NCBI GenBank assembly: GCA_032622095.1
Contig: CP136069.1
Location: 101,088,278 to 101,152,277, forward strand
DNA from: Siphonodentalium dalli
Lineage: Eukaryota > Mollusca > Scaphopoda > Gadilida > Siphonodentaliidae
DNA length: 64,000 nt
Reading direction: 5' to 3'
The notes under the pieces: generated by a model
Database searches by the model: none
Told to the model about the DNA's origin: nothing
The model's input: only the letters and a program-made list of their open reading frames with translations
Made by a program: the position numbers and the translations under genes
In this document: one piece after another, positions 11,050 through 21,665 of the stretch
Layout: every line of letters begins with the position of its first letter
How positions within the stretch are numbered: the first letter of the stretch is position 1

Positions 11050-11399
11050 TTAAGCCGAGTCAGTATTAGTCATATGGGTCAGGGATTTTTTGTATTATAT
11101 AGTTTCATTATATTCTAAAATATATAGAATATATGTCATACAAATAAATTAAAAATTCCCGGAACTCTGTGTTATATTAACGTATTTCGAGTTCACGGAA
11201 TTGATTTTATCATAACAACATTTTTATTTTCTAAACAAAATTAATTTCCTTTTATAAGAGAAATGAATTATTTTTAAATACAAATTGGTTATTATGTGTA
11301 CGTTCTCATGCAATCTGGGAAAATGTCAGCTAAATAAACTACCATCCATCTTGGTAAATATTTCAGATTGCCATGATGGCAGCACCACCATGCACCTAA

Positions 11400-12125
11400 C
11401 CTAGCGAAATGGTTATATGGATCGGAACTCATTCGTAATGTTTTAGATTCAAACATCGAACATCCATGTGTTCATTTATAACGCCATTAAACCTTATCCA
11501 AGTTTCAGTAAATATCTAATTCGCAAACCATTTTATTTGTCAGAACATTTGACAAAAATCCGAACATCTAATCATAGGTTACCAAACGAAATGTGCGGAT
11601 GGAAATCTAACAAAAGTGAAAACAATTGCAAAATATGTGGTGTTTTAGGGGATGAATTCCATTTTGTTTTAGAATGTGACGTAGTTAAGGACCTCAGAGA
11701 GAAATACATCCCACAATATTATTGAAAAATATCCCGTTTGAGAGAAATTCCACGATTTACTCACTATATGTAAAGTGGCAATACTGAAACGACTTTGCAT
11801 ATTTCTAAAACTTGCATTCAGACGGATAAAATAGTAATCTCACACGAAGGAAGCAGTGAAGCTGGAGATACAGAACATAATGGAAAGAGCTAGTATTTCC
11901 GTTATGTTGTGTAAATCCCGTTTCATTGTTAAAAATGAAAATACTACTGCACTGAAATTATTCATCGAATTTTATACCCAGCTTAGCCAGTTCGGTAAAA
12001 TTCATGTTTGTATATATGTATATATATTATTGACTAATGCATGTTATATTCATATTATGTACCTTGTCATATACCATGTGTTATTGGTGGAACAATAAAT
12101 AAATCAATCAATCAATCAATCAATC
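11400..12125 (+). pseudogene. LINE 3' fragment (C-terminal zinc-finger domain and tail)
   Basis: Frames at 11,405-11,725 encode the extreme C-terminus of an EN-RT LINE. The diagnostic part is CKICGVLGDEFHFVLEC followed by KDLREKY, a Cys-x2-Cys-x6-8-His-x4-Cys cluster that also ends element C at 43,190-43,270 (CPVCKQ...IHFVMEC..YKDLR). A frameshift sits near 11,465. The fragment ends at 12,101-12,125 in a run of AATC units preceded by AACAATAAATAAATC, the LINE 3' tail. All RT and endonuclease sequence is missing, as in a 5'-truncated insertion. It is a relic of an element related to C but not a recent copy of it. Confidence 0.7.
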
Positions 12126-12149
12126 CTCTTTTTATTCTGTGAATCAATC

Positions 12150-12500
12150 GCAGCCTCTATTAAACAAAACAAGGTTTTAGCCAGATAGGCGGTCTTCCCT
12201 TATAAAATTTTCCTATGGATTACTATTGTTTACAGAACCAAATCTATACTGAATATGGTTTTACCATAGTAATTATATAGTAAACGTGTTTTAACGAGGT
12301 TACTATATCTGGTAATTTTGTGGTGTTTGTATACAAGTTTTGGGTTTACCATGTTTGTGGTAAACTATAGGTTTTGTAGTTAATATATCACCTTATAATG
12401 CTTAGATGAAACAAACCTATTGTTATATATGCACGTACGACCAGGGTGACTGTGTACATATTTTGTATATTCCTATGAATAATTCCTTCTCACTAAAGGG
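12150..12500. repeat. Short-palindrome repeat (ACCATGGTTTTACTATAGT family), left block
   Basis: Contains several TTTACCATAGTAAT, GTTTACCATGTTTGTGGTAAAC and similar short self-complementary pieces. The same family is abundant at 16,080-17,000, so LINE A lies between two blocks of it. It may have inserted into a pre-existing repeat array. Confidence 0.55.
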
Positions 12501-12532
12501 CACGACTTTCATAATTCACACAATCCAATTCA

Positions 12533-13588
12533 ATGTCATCAAGTAATGTGGTTACTCTGGATGAGGTCAGGGACTCGGACGCTTATGATTTCGCCGCAAA
12601 ATGGGCCAATATAGAAGAAAATAACGCGGATACGTATTTAGAGCCTAGCATTCTACCCGATAATGATTGTCAGTATTTCTCCCCAACACAGGCCCATGAC
12701 TACTTGAATAAGAAAACAAAATTTTCCATTTTTAACTTGAATTGTAGAAGCTTAAATGCAAATTTCGAATCGATGTGTAACGTACTATACTATGCGACTT
12801 GAAACCCACCGATGCATTTGACATAATTGCCCTAACAGAAACGTTTAAAATTAATCAATCATCCGATCACCAAATTCCGGGTTATCATCCTATGGAATTT
12901 AGATGTCGGTTAGACGACGACGATGGCAGGGGAGGTGTATGCTTATTTGTTAAAGACAACATTCCATACAAAATTAGACCTGATCTTACTGAATTCATTC
13001 CGCATGTATTCGAAACTGTATTTATAGAACTAAACCCAGGAAAGCATAACTCCCATATTGTCGGTTGTGTTTACAGGCCGAATACAGCACCAACAGCTGA
13101 TATCGATAAATTCATGGCGAAATTTGATGGCATTTTAGAAAAAAATCAAAAATCACAAGTCCTACATAGCAGGAGACTTCAACATAGACTTACTTAATTT
13201 TAAAACGCATTCCAAAACAAATGAATTTATTAATAACATTTTCACCCGAGGATTCGTGCCCACGATAACCAAGCCTACTCGAATGACAGACCACTCAGCT
13301 ACTCTGATCGACAACATTTACACAAATAATATTCGCAATGAACATAGCGCAGGCATAATTACATGTGACGTATCTGACCATTTTGGCATATTCTATAGCG
13401 AACCGCATAAACAAATAGTATACACGCATATCACACCCTCGACACAGGCCCAAATACCAAACAAAGATCTTTTAGCGCTGAAAATATCAGTAAATTCAAA
13501 TCTGTTTTACAAACATGCAAATTTGAATCTGTACTACAATGTAATTCAATTGATCGTGCATACGATAATTTCCTTGATATATATTTGA
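12533..13588 (+). pseudogene. LINE A endonuclease domain (frameshifted)
   Basis: Three frames (12,533-12,802, 12,799-13,197, 13,256-13,588) together encode an exonuclease-endonuclease-phosphatase fold domain. Visible motifs are FSIFNLNCRSLNAN (start of the EN domain), IIALTETF (the catalytic Glu is present), GRGGVCLFVKD, VGCVYRPN and VSDHFGIFY (the SDH catalytic triad near the C-terminus). The central GDFN motif is encoded in the alternative frame at about 13,165-13,180, because of a frameshift near 13,150. The frames at 12,799 and 12,802 overlap by four bases. Element B reads through the same region with a single nonsense codon, so these breaks are private to copy A. Confidence 0.85.
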
Positions 13589-15738
13589 ATGCCTACGAAT
13601 TGGCATTTCCACCCAAGAATCGTAAAATACCCAAGAAATTTATAAAACGCGAGCCCTGGATGACACGAGGTCTGATTAAATCAAGTATCGTAAAGCAAGA
13701 ATTATACACCAAGAAACTTAAATCAGCATCCGATCGAGCTACAAATACATATTTAAATTATCGTCAATTATATAATAAACTTCTCAGAAAGAGCAAACAA
13801 TTATATTACTCACGAATTCTTGATGAAAACAAGAACGATCTGAAGAAAACTTGGACAATATTGAAGGGTGCACTAAAGATGGAAGGGGGCACTGTTAATC
13901 ACCCTAAGGTCCTTTTCGATAACGGGACTGAAATAACTTGTCCCAGCCTTATGGCTGATAAATGTAATGCGTACTTCTCGAGCATTGGGCGTAAAACCAG
14001 TCAACTTGTTGCGAATGAACACAACGCAGATTTTTCTGATTATCTCCGCAATAGAATAGACGACCTTGACATCTTTGATGTTACCCCAACCACAATCCAA
14101 GAAATTATTTTAACCTGCTTATCAATGAAAGGTAAATCTAGTATGGATTTTAAAGGGATAACCACTAAACTCATGAAGGAAACAATTGAAACCATAGCTC
14201 CGGCATTGAAACATATATTTAACCTCTCATTTGAACAAGGAATTGTCCCAGAAAAGATGAAAATAGCAAAGGTTGTTCCAATACCAAAAAATAACAATGC
14301 ACACGAAATTTCCAACTACAGACCAATCAGCATCCTACCTACCTTTTCCAAGCTATTAGAACGAATAATGCAAAAACGCCTAATAGATTTGTTAACTGAG
14401 CACGATATTTTGTACAAGCACCAATATGGCTTCCGTCCAAACCACTCTACTTTTCATCCAATCGTACATCTTCTCGACCAAATAGCCAATAACAATGATA
14501 AAACAACCAGGGATTCAACAATAGCACTATTCCTAGACCTCTCTAAAGCATTTGACACTATAAATCATGATATATTAATTTCAAAATTATATCATTACGG
14601 GATAAGGGGTACTGCCCTATATTGGTTCCAAAGCTATCTAGACAACAGACGACAATATGTTGAACTACAGGGAAATAAATCCAAACTAATGGACATAACG
14701 TGCGGGGTCCATCAAGGCTCCATACTCGGTCCCATAATTTTTTTAATCAACGCTAACGATATGCCAAACGCGACAAGCATGAATATATTGTCTTACGCAG
14801 ATGATACCACCTTAATGACTAGCGGGGATAGCGGTACTCAAATTGAAAGCTATGTGAACAATGAACTACGTAATATATACACCTGGTGTTGCTGCAATAA
14901 GCTTTCTATAAACTCAGAAAAGAGCAATTATATGCTCATGCACCCGGAAAATAACGACACCAAATGGAGCACTATGAAAATTCTCTTAAATAACACAGAA
15001 TTTAAACGTATTGGAAATCGTGAGCACGAAACCTCAACGAAATTTTTAGGCATTCACATAGATGAAAATCTATCATTTAAGAAACACATATCATCAGTCT
15101 GCTCCAAATTAGCGCATGCCATATATCATATAAACAAAGTCAAAAACTTTTTCCCAGGCAGCGCCCTTAAAACGTTATATTATACCCTAATCCAAAGTCA
15201 CTTGGTATATGGAATCCAGATATGGGGCCATGTTCCCGAGGTAAAACGAGTTTTTTTACTACAAAAAAGAGCAATACGAATTGTGTGTAATAAAAAATAC
15301 AGGAGCCATACCGAACCTTTGTTTAAAAAAGAGAATATCTTGAAAGTATACGACCTTCACAAAGTCCATACTACCCTATTCATGCATGACTGGTATTACA
15401 ACCGCCTGCCTGAATCCTTTTCCCAATTGTTCACTAAACGTATTGCCGGACCGGATACTAGACAACAGTGGCCATTATTCCTCAAAACCCCGAGAATCTC
15501 CTTTTCTGAACAGCTACCATTTCATGCATTCCCAACCTCATGGAACAACTTAGATAACACTATGACTAAAAATCAAAGTAGGCATGTATTCAAAAAACAC
15601 ATCACAGAGAAAATAATAAGCGCATATTCTAACGATATCAAATGCAAGAATCGAGGAGCCCAGACTGCCCCCAGAACGTACCCCGTTAAGTATACAATAC
15701 ATATAACACGTTCAACGTCAATCTATACGAATCAGTAG
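13585..15738 (+). CDS. LINE A reverse transcriptase (717 codons)
   Basis: Long intact frame covering RT and the C-terminal part of the LINE protein. RT fingers: HEISNYRPISILPTFSKLLE (about residues 232-251) and QYGFRPNHSTFHP. Palm: ALFLDLSKAFDTINHD near residue 315 (first catalytic Asp) and SYADDTTLM near residue 403 (the YADD active site). Between them the usual GVPQGSILGP reads GVHQGSILGP, with His for the conserved Pro, although element B keeps Pro. C-terminus: AHAIYHINKVKNFFPGSALK and QIWGHVPEVKR, then a basic tail. The start given is only where the frame opens; the original protein began in the endonuclease upstream. The frame is intact enough to suggest a fairly young insertion. Confidence 0.9.
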   Translation: MNAYELAFPPKNRKIPKKFIKREPWMTRGLIKSSIVKQELYTKKLKSASDRATNTYLNYRQLYNKLLRKSKQLYYSRILDENKNDLKKTWTILKGALKMEGGTVNHPKVLFDNGTEITCPSLMADKCNAYFSSIGRKTSQLVANEHNADFSDYLRNRIDDLDIFDVTPTTIQEIILTCLSMKGKSSMDFKGITTKLMKETIETIAPALKHIFNLSFEQGIVPEKMKIAKVVPIPKNNNAHEISNYRPISILPTFSKLLERIMQKRLIDLLTEHDILYKHQYGFRPNHSTFHPIVHLLDQIANNNDKTTRDSTIALFLDLSKAFDTINHDILISKLYHYGIRGTALYWFQSYLDNRRQYVELQGNKSKLMDITCGVHQGSILGPIIFLINANDMPNATSMNILSYADDTTLMTSGDSGTQIESYVNNELRNIYTWCCCNKLSINSEKSNYMLMHPENNDTKWSTMKILLNNTEFKRIGNREHETSTKFLGIHIDENLSFKKHISSVCSKLAHAIYHINKVKNFFPGSALKTLYYTLIQSHLVYGIQIWGHVPEVKRVFLLQKRAIRIVCNKKYRSHTEPLFKKENILKVYDLHKVHTTLFMHDWYYNRLPESFSQLFTKRIAGPDTRQQWPLFLKTPRISFSEQLPFHAFPTSWNNLDNTMTKNQSRHVFKKHITEKIISAYSNDIKCKNRGAQTAPRTYPVKYTIHITRSTSIYTNQ

Positions 15739-16044
15739 TCCCTGTAACATCATCCGCCAAACATACTACCCGATCGTCTGAATTTGAACCATATACATGG
15801 TATTGAACATCCCTCGGGTAGTATCCATTTTCACACACTCTTAAACTAAGGCCTAAACTCATAAATTACATATACACAATATGTGCACGGCTCACCCAAG
15901 GCCATCTTACTATTAGTTATTACTTTCTATATTTACCATACTGGGGATGGTAGGAAGACAATCTTGCCAGATTATGCCATCCCCCACAATATACGACAGA
16001 ATTATCTATAATTGTTATCATTATTATGTAATATGTATGTGTAT

Positions 16045-16072
16045 TGAAATAAAATATCCTATCCTTAATATT
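16045..16072 (+). repeat. LINE A 3' tail, ATCCT units
   Basis: TGTATTGAAATAAAATATCC followed by TATCCTTA. The matching tail of element B has four units of the same pentamer. Tandem short-repeat tails instead of poly(A) are known for CR1/L2-type LINEs. Confidence 0.8.
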
Positions 16073-16079
16073 TGGTGAA

Positions 16080-17000
16080 AATAATCAATCTCAGAACTGC
16101 ACTATAGTAAAACCATGGTTTTAATTTACTATGAATAGTTTTACCATGGATTCTGTGGTATTTGCACACCATGTTTGGATTTACCATAGTTTGTGTGGTG
16201 TTGGTAACTGTAGTTTTTGTTTTAAAACTTTGATGGAAGTAATCAATCTCACAACTGCATTATAGTAAAACCATTGTTTTAATAGAATAATTGTAAATTA
16301 AAATCATATTATAATGCATGCTCCATGGTCACTGTAGTTAAACCATGGTTTTATTAGTATTTATAATTATATCTACGCACCCACGTATCGATTACATTGA
16401 CTATACAGTTTTACCATCAACATTATGGTTAACCAAAACATGGTATATATGCAAATACAACAAACATAGGCTACCATAAATATACTACAGAAAAATATGA
16501 GAAACTTGTATAAGGGTAGGCCTATATCCATTCAACAGCTCATATGTGGAAAATATCAAGAATATTACGCAAGTGAAAAGTGAATTCTTATGAAAAAGAT
16601 GGGTCCCATAATCCCCAAACCAGAGCCATGTTCAAAATTAATGAATCGACTGACAGCTTACCATTAGATTGGAAATGATCATGGGTTCACTATGATAACT
16701 ATGATATTACTATGGTTTCCATGTTTTTTTATAGAACAATTTTACTATTGTATTTATGAAGGTTTTCAGACAACGGTCTACTATAGCATTACTACAGTGA
16801 TACTTTATTGTTTACTATATACAATGTACAGTATTACCGAAGTAATACTTTATTAGTACTACATAAATACTATAGTAAAATTATATTATCGCAGTATTAA
16901 AACTCTATAGTATTACTATGGTAAAACTATAGTGATATACTTATCAGTAATAATGAAATACCATATTGACACTGCATGTAGTAATAATATGTGGTGTTTT
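16080..17000. repeat. Short-palindrome repeat array (ACTATAGTAAAACCATGGTTTT family)
   Basis: Many variants of ACTATAGTAAAACCATGGTT, CTATAGTATTACTATGGTAA and TTTACCATGG occur, often as self-complementary halves around CCATGG. A pair of about 60-bp units starting AATAATCAATCTCAGAACTG (16,081) and AAGTAATCAATCTCACAACT (16,238) shows tandem duplication with a period near 160. No gene. The array probably includes several overlapping small MITEs. Confidence 0.65.
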
Positions 17001-17019
17001 GGGATTTTAAATTCGAGGG

Positions 17020-17400
17020 TCCCAATATCGTGGGGCTCGACTCTCTGTCGAACGAAATGTTAAAGACGGGCTCACAAGACTTAATCAAATGCTACAACAA
17101 ACCGTTTAAGCTTTTTCACGCAGTGTTTATCCACCAGAATGGACCAAAGGCTATATTATTCAAATTTTTAAACAAGGCGATCGCTCAGACCCTAACAATT
17201 ACAGGGGTATTACCATAAACTCATGTTTAGGGAAACTGTTCAACAAAATTCTCAATGATAGATTGAAAAACTTAGAACAAAATCACATTCTGACAGATAA
17301 TCAAGCAGGTTTAAGGAAAAACTTTAGAACAACCGACCATATGTTTATTCGTAAGTGCTTAACAGACAGGTACATCTGTAACAAAGATAATAGACTGTCT
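17020..17400 (+). pseudogene. LINE reverse transcriptase scrap
   Basis: Frame-hopping translation shows an RT fingers region: VGLDSLSNEMLKTGSQDLIK (17,030-17,090), a frameshift near 17,110-17,170, then ITINSCLGKLFNKILNDRLK and HILTDNQAGLRKNFRTTDHM (about 17,210-17,345). This matches the pattern G-P-D-x-I-S-N-E-x-L, N-Y-R-x-I, G-K-L-F-N-K-I-L-N-x-R and Q-x-G-F-R seen in element C at 37,150-37,460, so it is a different, older copy of that family. The catalytic YADD region is absent. The fragment stops exactly where the 49-bp direct repeat begins at 17,401. Confidence 0.75.
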
Positions 17401-17449
17401 ACGCTAGACTAAATACAACTAAAACATATATAGCAGATAGCATGCGTCT
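17401..17449 (+). repeat. 49-bp direct repeat, left copy
   Basis: ACGCTAGACTAAATACAACT...AGCATGCGTCT recurs at 18,531-18,579 with two mismatches and no gaps, 1,130 bp apart. The two copies bracket a segment that contains the palindromic element at 17,803. They could be terminal repeats of a small element, or two copies of a dispersed repeat. Confidence 0.85.
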
Positions 17450-17802
17450 TTATTGGTATTTAGATCTGTACAGTCATACACAAACCGGAAGCCGTGGAAC
17501 AATTCAGAGTTTTTCGACTAAACCAAATTAATAAATTAAGCAAAAAGACATGCTTCCATGTGGCATACACATTTATGTTATAAACAATCTAAACTCTGAT
17601 ACAGTGTTATACATAATTATAACATACACAAAAAATAACCCAGCGGCTCCCAGCTAACCAAATTATACACTTAACAACCTGCGTTAAACCAGAGATAAAA
17701 ACCCTTTGGGAATAGCGCTCTGGAAGCATTGAATGTCAAGTGCTATATATATGCATCTTAATTTTCGAAAAATGTTATATGACGTTTCGACTTGTCATCT
17801 TA

Positions 17803-18215
17803 TATGGAAGCGTATTGGTGCCATTTTGAAGAAGAAAAATTGGCCCAGTAAGTGCTAATTAGCACATACGTATCAGCTAATTAGCTGATAATAACAGCTA
17901 ATTAGCACATAGTAAGTGCTAATTAGCACATACATATAAGCTAATTAGCTGATAATAACAGCTAATTAGCTGATACGTATGTGCTAATTAGCTGATATTA
18001 TGTGCTAATTAGCTGTTATTATCAACTAATTAGCTGATACGTATGTGCTAATTAGCTGATAGTATCAGCTAATTAGCTGTTATGTATGTGCTAATTCGCA
18101 CTTACTATGTGCTAATTAGCTGTTATTATCAGCTAATTAGCTGATACGTATGTGCTAATTAGCACTTACTGGGCCAAATTTTTTTTCTTCAAAATGGCAC
18201 CAATACGCTTCCATA
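17803..18215. mobile_element. 413-bp palindromic fold-back MITE with 6-bp target duplication
   Basis: The termini are perfect inverted repeats (TATGGAAGCGTATTGGTGCC...). The first 30 bp are identical and homology continues with few differences for roughly 155 bp or more into each arm. The interior is built from TAATTAGC-based short palindromes (GTGCTAATTAGCAC and CAGCTAATTAGCTG), so almost the whole element can fold back around position 18,009. The flanks carry an exact direct repeat ATCTTA at 17,797-17,802 and 18,216-18,221, the target-site duplication. No coding capacity. A cut-and-paste superfamily with 6-bp duplications would have mobilised it; which one is not determined. Confidence 0.9.
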
Positions 18216-18530
18216 ATCTTAAATACATTCAATCTTATAATAATTCATATGCCCAGTTTTCATAAAAACTGTGCTTGGAAATTTGGCGAAATACACCTGT
18301 TCAGTGTTCAGTCTAGAAGACGCTGCTAAAGTGACTCGGTTTAGTGATCTCCTCAACTCACTCACTCTACTACGTCACAATAGGCTGTCATTGTGACACC
18401 ATTTAATTGAATTATATCTGGCTTATAATACAAAAGCGTGCCAATGCCCGTTAAGTTGTAATCACCGTATACCGCTTTAGACAACAGTTTTGTTACTATT
18501 CTACGAAACGTCCAAAACATTATCTAGACT

Positions 18531-18579
18531 ACGCTAGACTAAATACAACTAAATAATATATAGCAGATAGCATGCGTCT
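18531..18579 (+). repeat. 49-bp direct repeat, right copy
   Basis: Partner of 17,401-17,449 with two substitutions. Downstream there is AT-rich DNA without features until the recombinase remnant at 18,848. Confidence 0.85.
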
Positions 18580-18847
18580 GCTGAAACAAATTGTTCAAAA
18601 GAATGTCCAGGTGTCGTTTGAAATCTGCCAAATTCCATGGGATTGTCTCATAATGAATAATATTATATCATGAATGACATGTGTATATATTACCATATAT
18701 AACTATAATAAATGCATATATGTATAGGCAATGCGTTTGAGATAAAATACATATGTTAGCTAATGCTTATCGTCTTCCTCTTAAATTTAGCTATATTGAA
18801 TGTTGAACATGCAATTTACGTAATTTACAAATATCATGTTATGTATT

Positions 18848-19816
18848 TTACAATTTCAAACTTTTTGAAACACTCAACCTGGATTCTACCGAATCCACCA
18901 CATATCCGTCCTTTGCGGATTCAGAACGCCATCTCCCATGGCGCTTCCAACAACGCTCATTGACTCCAGCTTGAGCGTCTTCGGTAGCTCCCCCAGCTCT
19001 CATATATATAGAATGCAGCCCGAGCTTAACACTTCCATCACACACGTCCTTCAATCGCGCGACAATACATTCTCGCCAAATTCTCGGGCTCTTGTATAAC
19101 TTAAAGGTTTATTTTTGTAAATTAATTTGCGTGATTCTTTTGATCCAAAAATGGGTCTGAATAAATACACGTCTGAATTGACATCCAAATTTGCTAAACT
19201 AATATCTATTGATAATTTTCACTGGGCATGCGACCGTTTCTCCTTTGGCAATAAGTATTTCACCGCCTTGCCTATACTGATCTGTTTTACTTTTTTTAAA
19301 TTTTGATTGACAAATGATCAGAATGCATTTAAAATTTTGTAATTCTGAAAATCTCATAAAACCACTAAAACCGAGAACAATCATAGCCAAATCTCTCACA
19401 ACAGGTAAATCTACTGATTTCTCATATTTTTGACATATTGCAATAACATCTTCAGAATAAACAGGGTCCTTTTTTGTAACTTTTTTGGAAGCGACTCTTT
19501 TGGCCGCTTCTACGATGTTGCTAACTAAACCGTTTGAAGTTGGATAAGAAAATCCATGAAGTCCGTGAACCCATTTCAGAGAATTTTTGTGAGCTGACAC
19601 AACACTGCGTGAGCTTCCTTTGTCTATCAAATCAGTCAGAAACAGTGCCACGTTTATGGAGTCCGCGGGGAGTTTGTTGCATCCGATTTCACGAGCAAAG
19701 TATTTCCATTTGGAAAAATGGTGGTAATACTTTTTCACTGTATTGTCCGCTCTCGACTTGAGCAACAAATCTGTCATCTTGCCGGTTAAGTCATTAGCTC
19801 TGTTTGAACTCACCAA
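18848..19816 (-). pseudogene. Tyrosine recombinase of DIRS-like element (broken)
   Basis: The N-terminal core-binding and first catalytic parts lie at 19,816-19,199: a SAM-like N-domain (ADNTVKKYYHHFSKWKYFAR, DSINVALFLTDLI) and GFSGFMRFSEL, which carries the catalytic Arg of the R-H-R-H/W-Y set. The frame then breaks near 19,199 but coding continues (YLFRPIFGSK, PLSYTRAREF near 19,060-19,170) into 19,054-18,848, which has HSIYMRAGGA, HGRWRSESAKDGYVVDS and ESRLSVSKSL. The His-x-x-Arg motif has two extra residues from a six-base AT insertion. The following His-Gly-Arg-Trp and the Tyr of GYVVDS match the remaining catalytic positions. At least two frameshifts are present. Confidence 0.8.
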
Positions 19817-19898
19817 ACCGGACTGGTTTACAGCTGATTGTAGCTATCTTGTTAAACCTATAAATGAAATTTAACATAATTATATATGTGCTTAATTG

Positions 19899-21010
19899 TT
19901 ATGGTAAAATGTCTTTAATATATATATGCATCATCCCCATTGAGAACGGTAATGTTCTCCGGCCAAAAATGCCGTTGTCTCCCCTCCCCGGAGAAACTAC
20001 GCACAGACCTCCGAGGTCCATCACGGGCGATGCCAACTTCCGCTCATTTATTTCCTTTTCAATGAGTGGCCAAAATGGTGCTGACTTCCAAATCGGAAAT
20101 ACGAAAGTGGCCTCACAGTTATCTCTGTGAACTTTTCTCAGAACTTCAGTTACTTTTTTCGGAGGCGCATGGAACAATCCAGTTGTTTTCCCCGCTCCAA
20201 CTTTGTTTCATTGCGTCCACACCCTCTGTACCCGGACACCACCACCTGGAGTTGAACATATTCAACTGCGCTTTATAATCTGTTGTAAATATGTCTACCG
20301 AATGAGGGCCCCAAACATTATCTAGCTTCCTGAAAATGTTTTCAGAAATTTTCCAATCATCAGAGTCAAATCTGCGACTCAGTGCGTCCGCGCGCTCTCG
20401 TTGAATTCCCTGGGAATCCATTCGGGTACCAATGCGATTCTGTGCTCAGAGCATGTCGCGTCTATATCGATTGCAACCCTGTGTAAATGCTCTTTATTTG
20501 CTACCCTTTTTTATCACGCTCACTGTGGCTTTGTTATCTGTATATAACTTGTATGTCCCGCCTGACATTATCTCCACTTTCGATTTGCAAAATCGGTTCA
20601 CGGCTTCTAACTCTCTCCACGTAGAGCTTCTGTCAGCTTCGGAAGCTGACCAGGTCCCGAAGACCTCTAGGCCCGGGGCCTCATTTAGAAAAGCATTGTT
20701 ATGCGATTCACCAGCACCTGATGCTATCTTTGGGCGTCGTGAACGCCCTTTGCGGCCTTGGGCTACACGATTTAGCACTTCTTCCGATCGCTTTGCAATA
20801 CATGCACTGTGCTGTGTGTATGCATCCATGTTTTCGGAACAAACTGATTCTAAAATGAATAGTGTAAACGCTACCCGCGATCAAGTCGCGCTCTGACTTA
20901 AGCAAGTCCTGATCATTCACGCTTTCGATATTTCTCGCACAATACTCGAGTTCTCGTCGCGCATCTTCGCTTATGTGCACCGATGCATTCCAACTCGTTT
21001 TATCGGACAA
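19899..21010 (-). pseudogene. DIRS-like RNase H and linker region (broken)
   Basis: Overlapping minus-strand frames show GTWSASEADRSSTWRELEAV (about 20,670-20,610), where WS and the RE of WRELEAV match the RNase H active-site context. LYTDNKATVSVIKKGS (about 20,550-20,500) gives the next catalytic Asp. QGIQRERADALSRRFDSDDW (about 20,415-20,355) matches the last catalytic region. The frame at 20,177-19,899 continues with FPIWKSAPFWPLIEKEINER, the conserved linker before the recombinase in this family. A Cys/His-rich insertion or frame error disrupts 20,708-21,010. Confidence 0.7.
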
Positions 21011-21665
21011 ACATATATATGTAAAAATCGGGGTTTTAAACCAATTTGTGCGTTTATTGCACCGTTCGTGGACGACAATCGGCCTAAAATGCCTGCCAAA
21101 GCTCTAGCGGAAACTTTGCCACTATTAGAGCTATATATAATGGGGTTACTCAACTTGTTTAATGCTCCGCAAAAAACCTCAATTCTCTCGTGAGAAACGC
21201 TCACTGTACCGGTTTTGAAATCCCACTCTAAGCCCAGCCATATGATGTTTTGGGTAGGAATCCAATGCGATTTTTCTACCGAAAATACATAACCGAACTT
21301 TCTAATATCGTTTTGTATTCGCTTGCTTAAAGTTAACGCCGCGTCGAAATCGGACGGGCCCGCTAATCCGTCGTCTAAATACATAACTACTTTGCAACCG
21401 TCGCTTCTCCATGATTCCAACATATAACTCTGGTAATTTTAGTGAATAACTGGGCTGCACTCGAAATTCCGAAAGGCAAAACATTAAAAACAAAATATCT
21501 ACATATATACTGCCCTTCATATATCCAGCTGAAACCCTAGTACTTTGTGTACATCGGATCTATACAAATATGATGCTATGCAGATTCTAAATAAAAATCG
21601 AACACGTAATCATTAATTTCAAATATTTGCCTTGCGACCTCCAGACGGAATTTATAGCAACCACC
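20971..21665 (-). pseudogene. DIRS-like reverse transcriptase, palm part
   Basis: From about 21,665 the minus strand reads KFRLEVARQIFEINDYVFDF, corresponding to the entry to the first catalytic block, then GFSWIYEG and NVLPFGISSAAQLFTKITRV (about 21,540-21,430). In the frame 21,423-20,971 it continues KVVMYLDDGLAGPSDF (residues 11-26). YLDD is the RT active site in the form usual for DIRS-like enzymes. Frameshifts occur near 21,425 and 21,540. The first catalytic Asp block (DLKSAY-like) reads FYLESA, so it is mutated. Confidence 0.8.

Larger units (their letters stand above)
12533..16072 (+). mobile_element. LINE element A: EN-RT non-LTR retrotransposon, nearly full-length, broken
   Basis: One element encoding an apurinic-type endonuclease followed by reverse transcriptase, which in this class make the nick and copy the RNA at the target (target-primed reverse transcription). 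Coding sequence begins at ATG 12,533, and by comparison with element B (minus strand, 38,262-42,592) should be one continuous frame. Here it is split at about 12,800, 13,150, 13,450 and 13,585. The 3' non-coding part runs from 15,739 to 16,072 and ends GTATTGAAATAAAATATCCT followed by ATCCT units, the same tail as element B. An upstream promoter is not recognisable. The clade is CR1/L2/Daphne-like by motif style, which I cannot confirm without a tree. Not capable of autonomous movement as written, because of the frame breaks. Confidence 0.9.

Noticed and set aside
17803-18215. CRISPR-like repeat array
   Set aside because: Units are palindromic and contiguous with no variable spacers, and the whole is bracketed by inverted ends and a TSD, so it is a fold-back transposon.
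19534-19761. Plus-strand frames across the recombinase region
   Set aside because: They are antisense shadows of the DIRS-like coding strand.
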